DNA from: Notospermus geniculatus | Taxonomy: Eukaryota > Nemertea > Pilidiophora > Heteronemertea > Lineidae | Assembly (NCBI GenBank): GCA_002633025.1 | Contig: NMRB01003184.1 | Coordinates: 1-64,000, forward strand | Length of the DNA stretch: 64,000 bases | Reading direction: 5' to 3' | Part shown: positions 63,353-64,000 of the stretch, in pieces | How positions within the stretch are numbered: position 1 is the first letter of the stretch | How the letters are laid out: each line of letters begins with the position of its first letter | Made by a program: the position numbers and the translations under genes | The notes under the pieces: model-generated | Told to the model about the DNA's origin: nothing | Databases searched by the model: none | Seen by the model: the letters and a program-made list of their open reading frames with translations, nothing else

Positions 63353-63667
63353 ATGCCAAAGCCCAGCCCAACCTTGCAGTTACTTCCTAGTATTAGAGGG
63401 TGCAGAAATCCTGTGCAAAAGGCGGACGGAAGGCCTATTGTAGGTGGAGAAAGAGTTCCAAGGCAGGAGTGGAGAGGGTCGCTTGGAGGCGCGGAAAGAG
63501 CTCCAGTGCGGGAGGGACGAGGAGGGCTGCTTGAAGCCAGAGACAGTGTTCCAATACAGGTAGAGGAAGAAACGCCGACTGAAGAAGAGTACAGTCTTCC
63601 ACGTGCAGAACAAGCTGAATCCGACCTGTCCTACACTTTGACAAATACAGTTCCCCCTCCCACTTAG
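63353..63667 (+). CDS. Candidate ORF with 15-residue repeats
   Basis: From ATG at 63353: MPKPSPTLQLLPSIRG, then GGERVPRQEWRGSLGGAERA, PVREGRGGLLEARDSVPIQV, an acidic stretch and TNTVPPPT-stop. A 45-bp unit is repeated about 2.5 times. The skewed R/E/G composition may reflect the repeat rather than selection. No splice acceptor clearly belongs to it; unknown function. Confidence 0.3.
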   Translation: MPKPSPTLQLLPSIRGCRNPVQKADGRPIVGGERVPRQEWRGSLGGAERAPVREGRGGLLEARDSVPIQVEEETPTEEEYSLPRAEQAESDLSYTLTNTVPPPT

Positions 63668-64000
63668 ACCATGATTGTGAAGATCTGACAAATGTTTACC
63701 TTTGTGCTTCCTCAACGGTGATACCTGATGGATGCAAGTAACGTTGTATAATATGAATTGTGATACAAACATTGTTTATTCAAGGAATTAAAGCTGAACT
63801 GCATGAACAAAAAGCCCTCATGCGGCAAGCAAGAGAAATGCAAACGCCCTGCAAACACCTCAAACGAAGGCCTAGAACATGATAGACCCCGCGATGCCAG
63901 GAGGGCGCCACCTTATTTGCTTTCGGGCAACAGAGCTGTCAACATCTCCGGATACCGCTTACATGTACACTACTCAAAGAAAAAAAATTCAAGTCGTTTT
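63668..64000. other. Weak exon candidate at window end
   Basis: After TTTATTCAAG (63774-63783) one frame reads IKAELHEQKALMRQAREMQT, helix-like, then stops. The window ends too soon to judge. Confidence 0.2.

Overview
This is a gene-poor stretch of animal nuclear DNA, probably from a marine invertebrate. There are no operons, introns have GT..AG borders, and the sequence is packed with short non-autonomous DNA transposons, tRNA-derived SINEs, LINE tails and a Penelope-like element that keeps a GIY-YIG tail. Foldback elements with arms made of short tandem units recall the TU elements described in sea urchin, and palindromic words such as TAGGCCTA and TACATGTA are common. An echinoderm or related deuterostome is my best guess, held with low confidence.

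Layout. 0-4 kb: Penelope-like remains, a ~146-bp tandem repeat and a 1.15-kb foldback. 4-13 kb: a foldback with minisatellite arms, a minus-strand first exon with a signal peptide and PAN/apple-like cysteines, its decayed paralogue near 12 kb, and a dense run of hairpin MITEs. 13-16 kb: a minus-strand DUF3987-like P-loop pseudogene, frameshifted and split by a foldback. 16.5-20.6 kb: two phase-matched plus-strand exons of an unknown zinc-binding protein. 23.3-26.7 kb: three phase-matched last exons of an extended-SDR (NAD-dependent epimerase/dehydratase-like) gene, the best-supported gene here. 21-36 kb: two sets of segmental duplications and many nested elements. 37-40 kb: a zinc-finger relic, a candidate mitochondrial-type first exon and an ORF split by a hAT-like MITE. 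41-49 kb: a minisatellite, two minus-strand candidate exons and a ~1-kb tandem triplication in which each unit took different later insertions. 49-64 kb: more foldbacks, LINE 3' ends, 62-bp perfect palindromes and a few weak exon candidates.

Because so much is duplicated, many elements can be compared with an unoccupied paralogous site inside the window. This gives exact ends and target-site duplications: 5 bp for a CAG..CTG (hAT5-like) group, TTAA for one MITE group, TA for a Tigger-like element, TTA for a Harbinger-like element, and 9 bp for Mutator-like elements. There are two long assembly gaps (19164-20041, 46165-46773), one 6-base gap and three single ambiguous bases; two of those single bases lie at the edge of a duplication.

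All family names come from reading the sequence; no database search was possible. The coding calls are partial genes, and I cannot say whether they are expressed.
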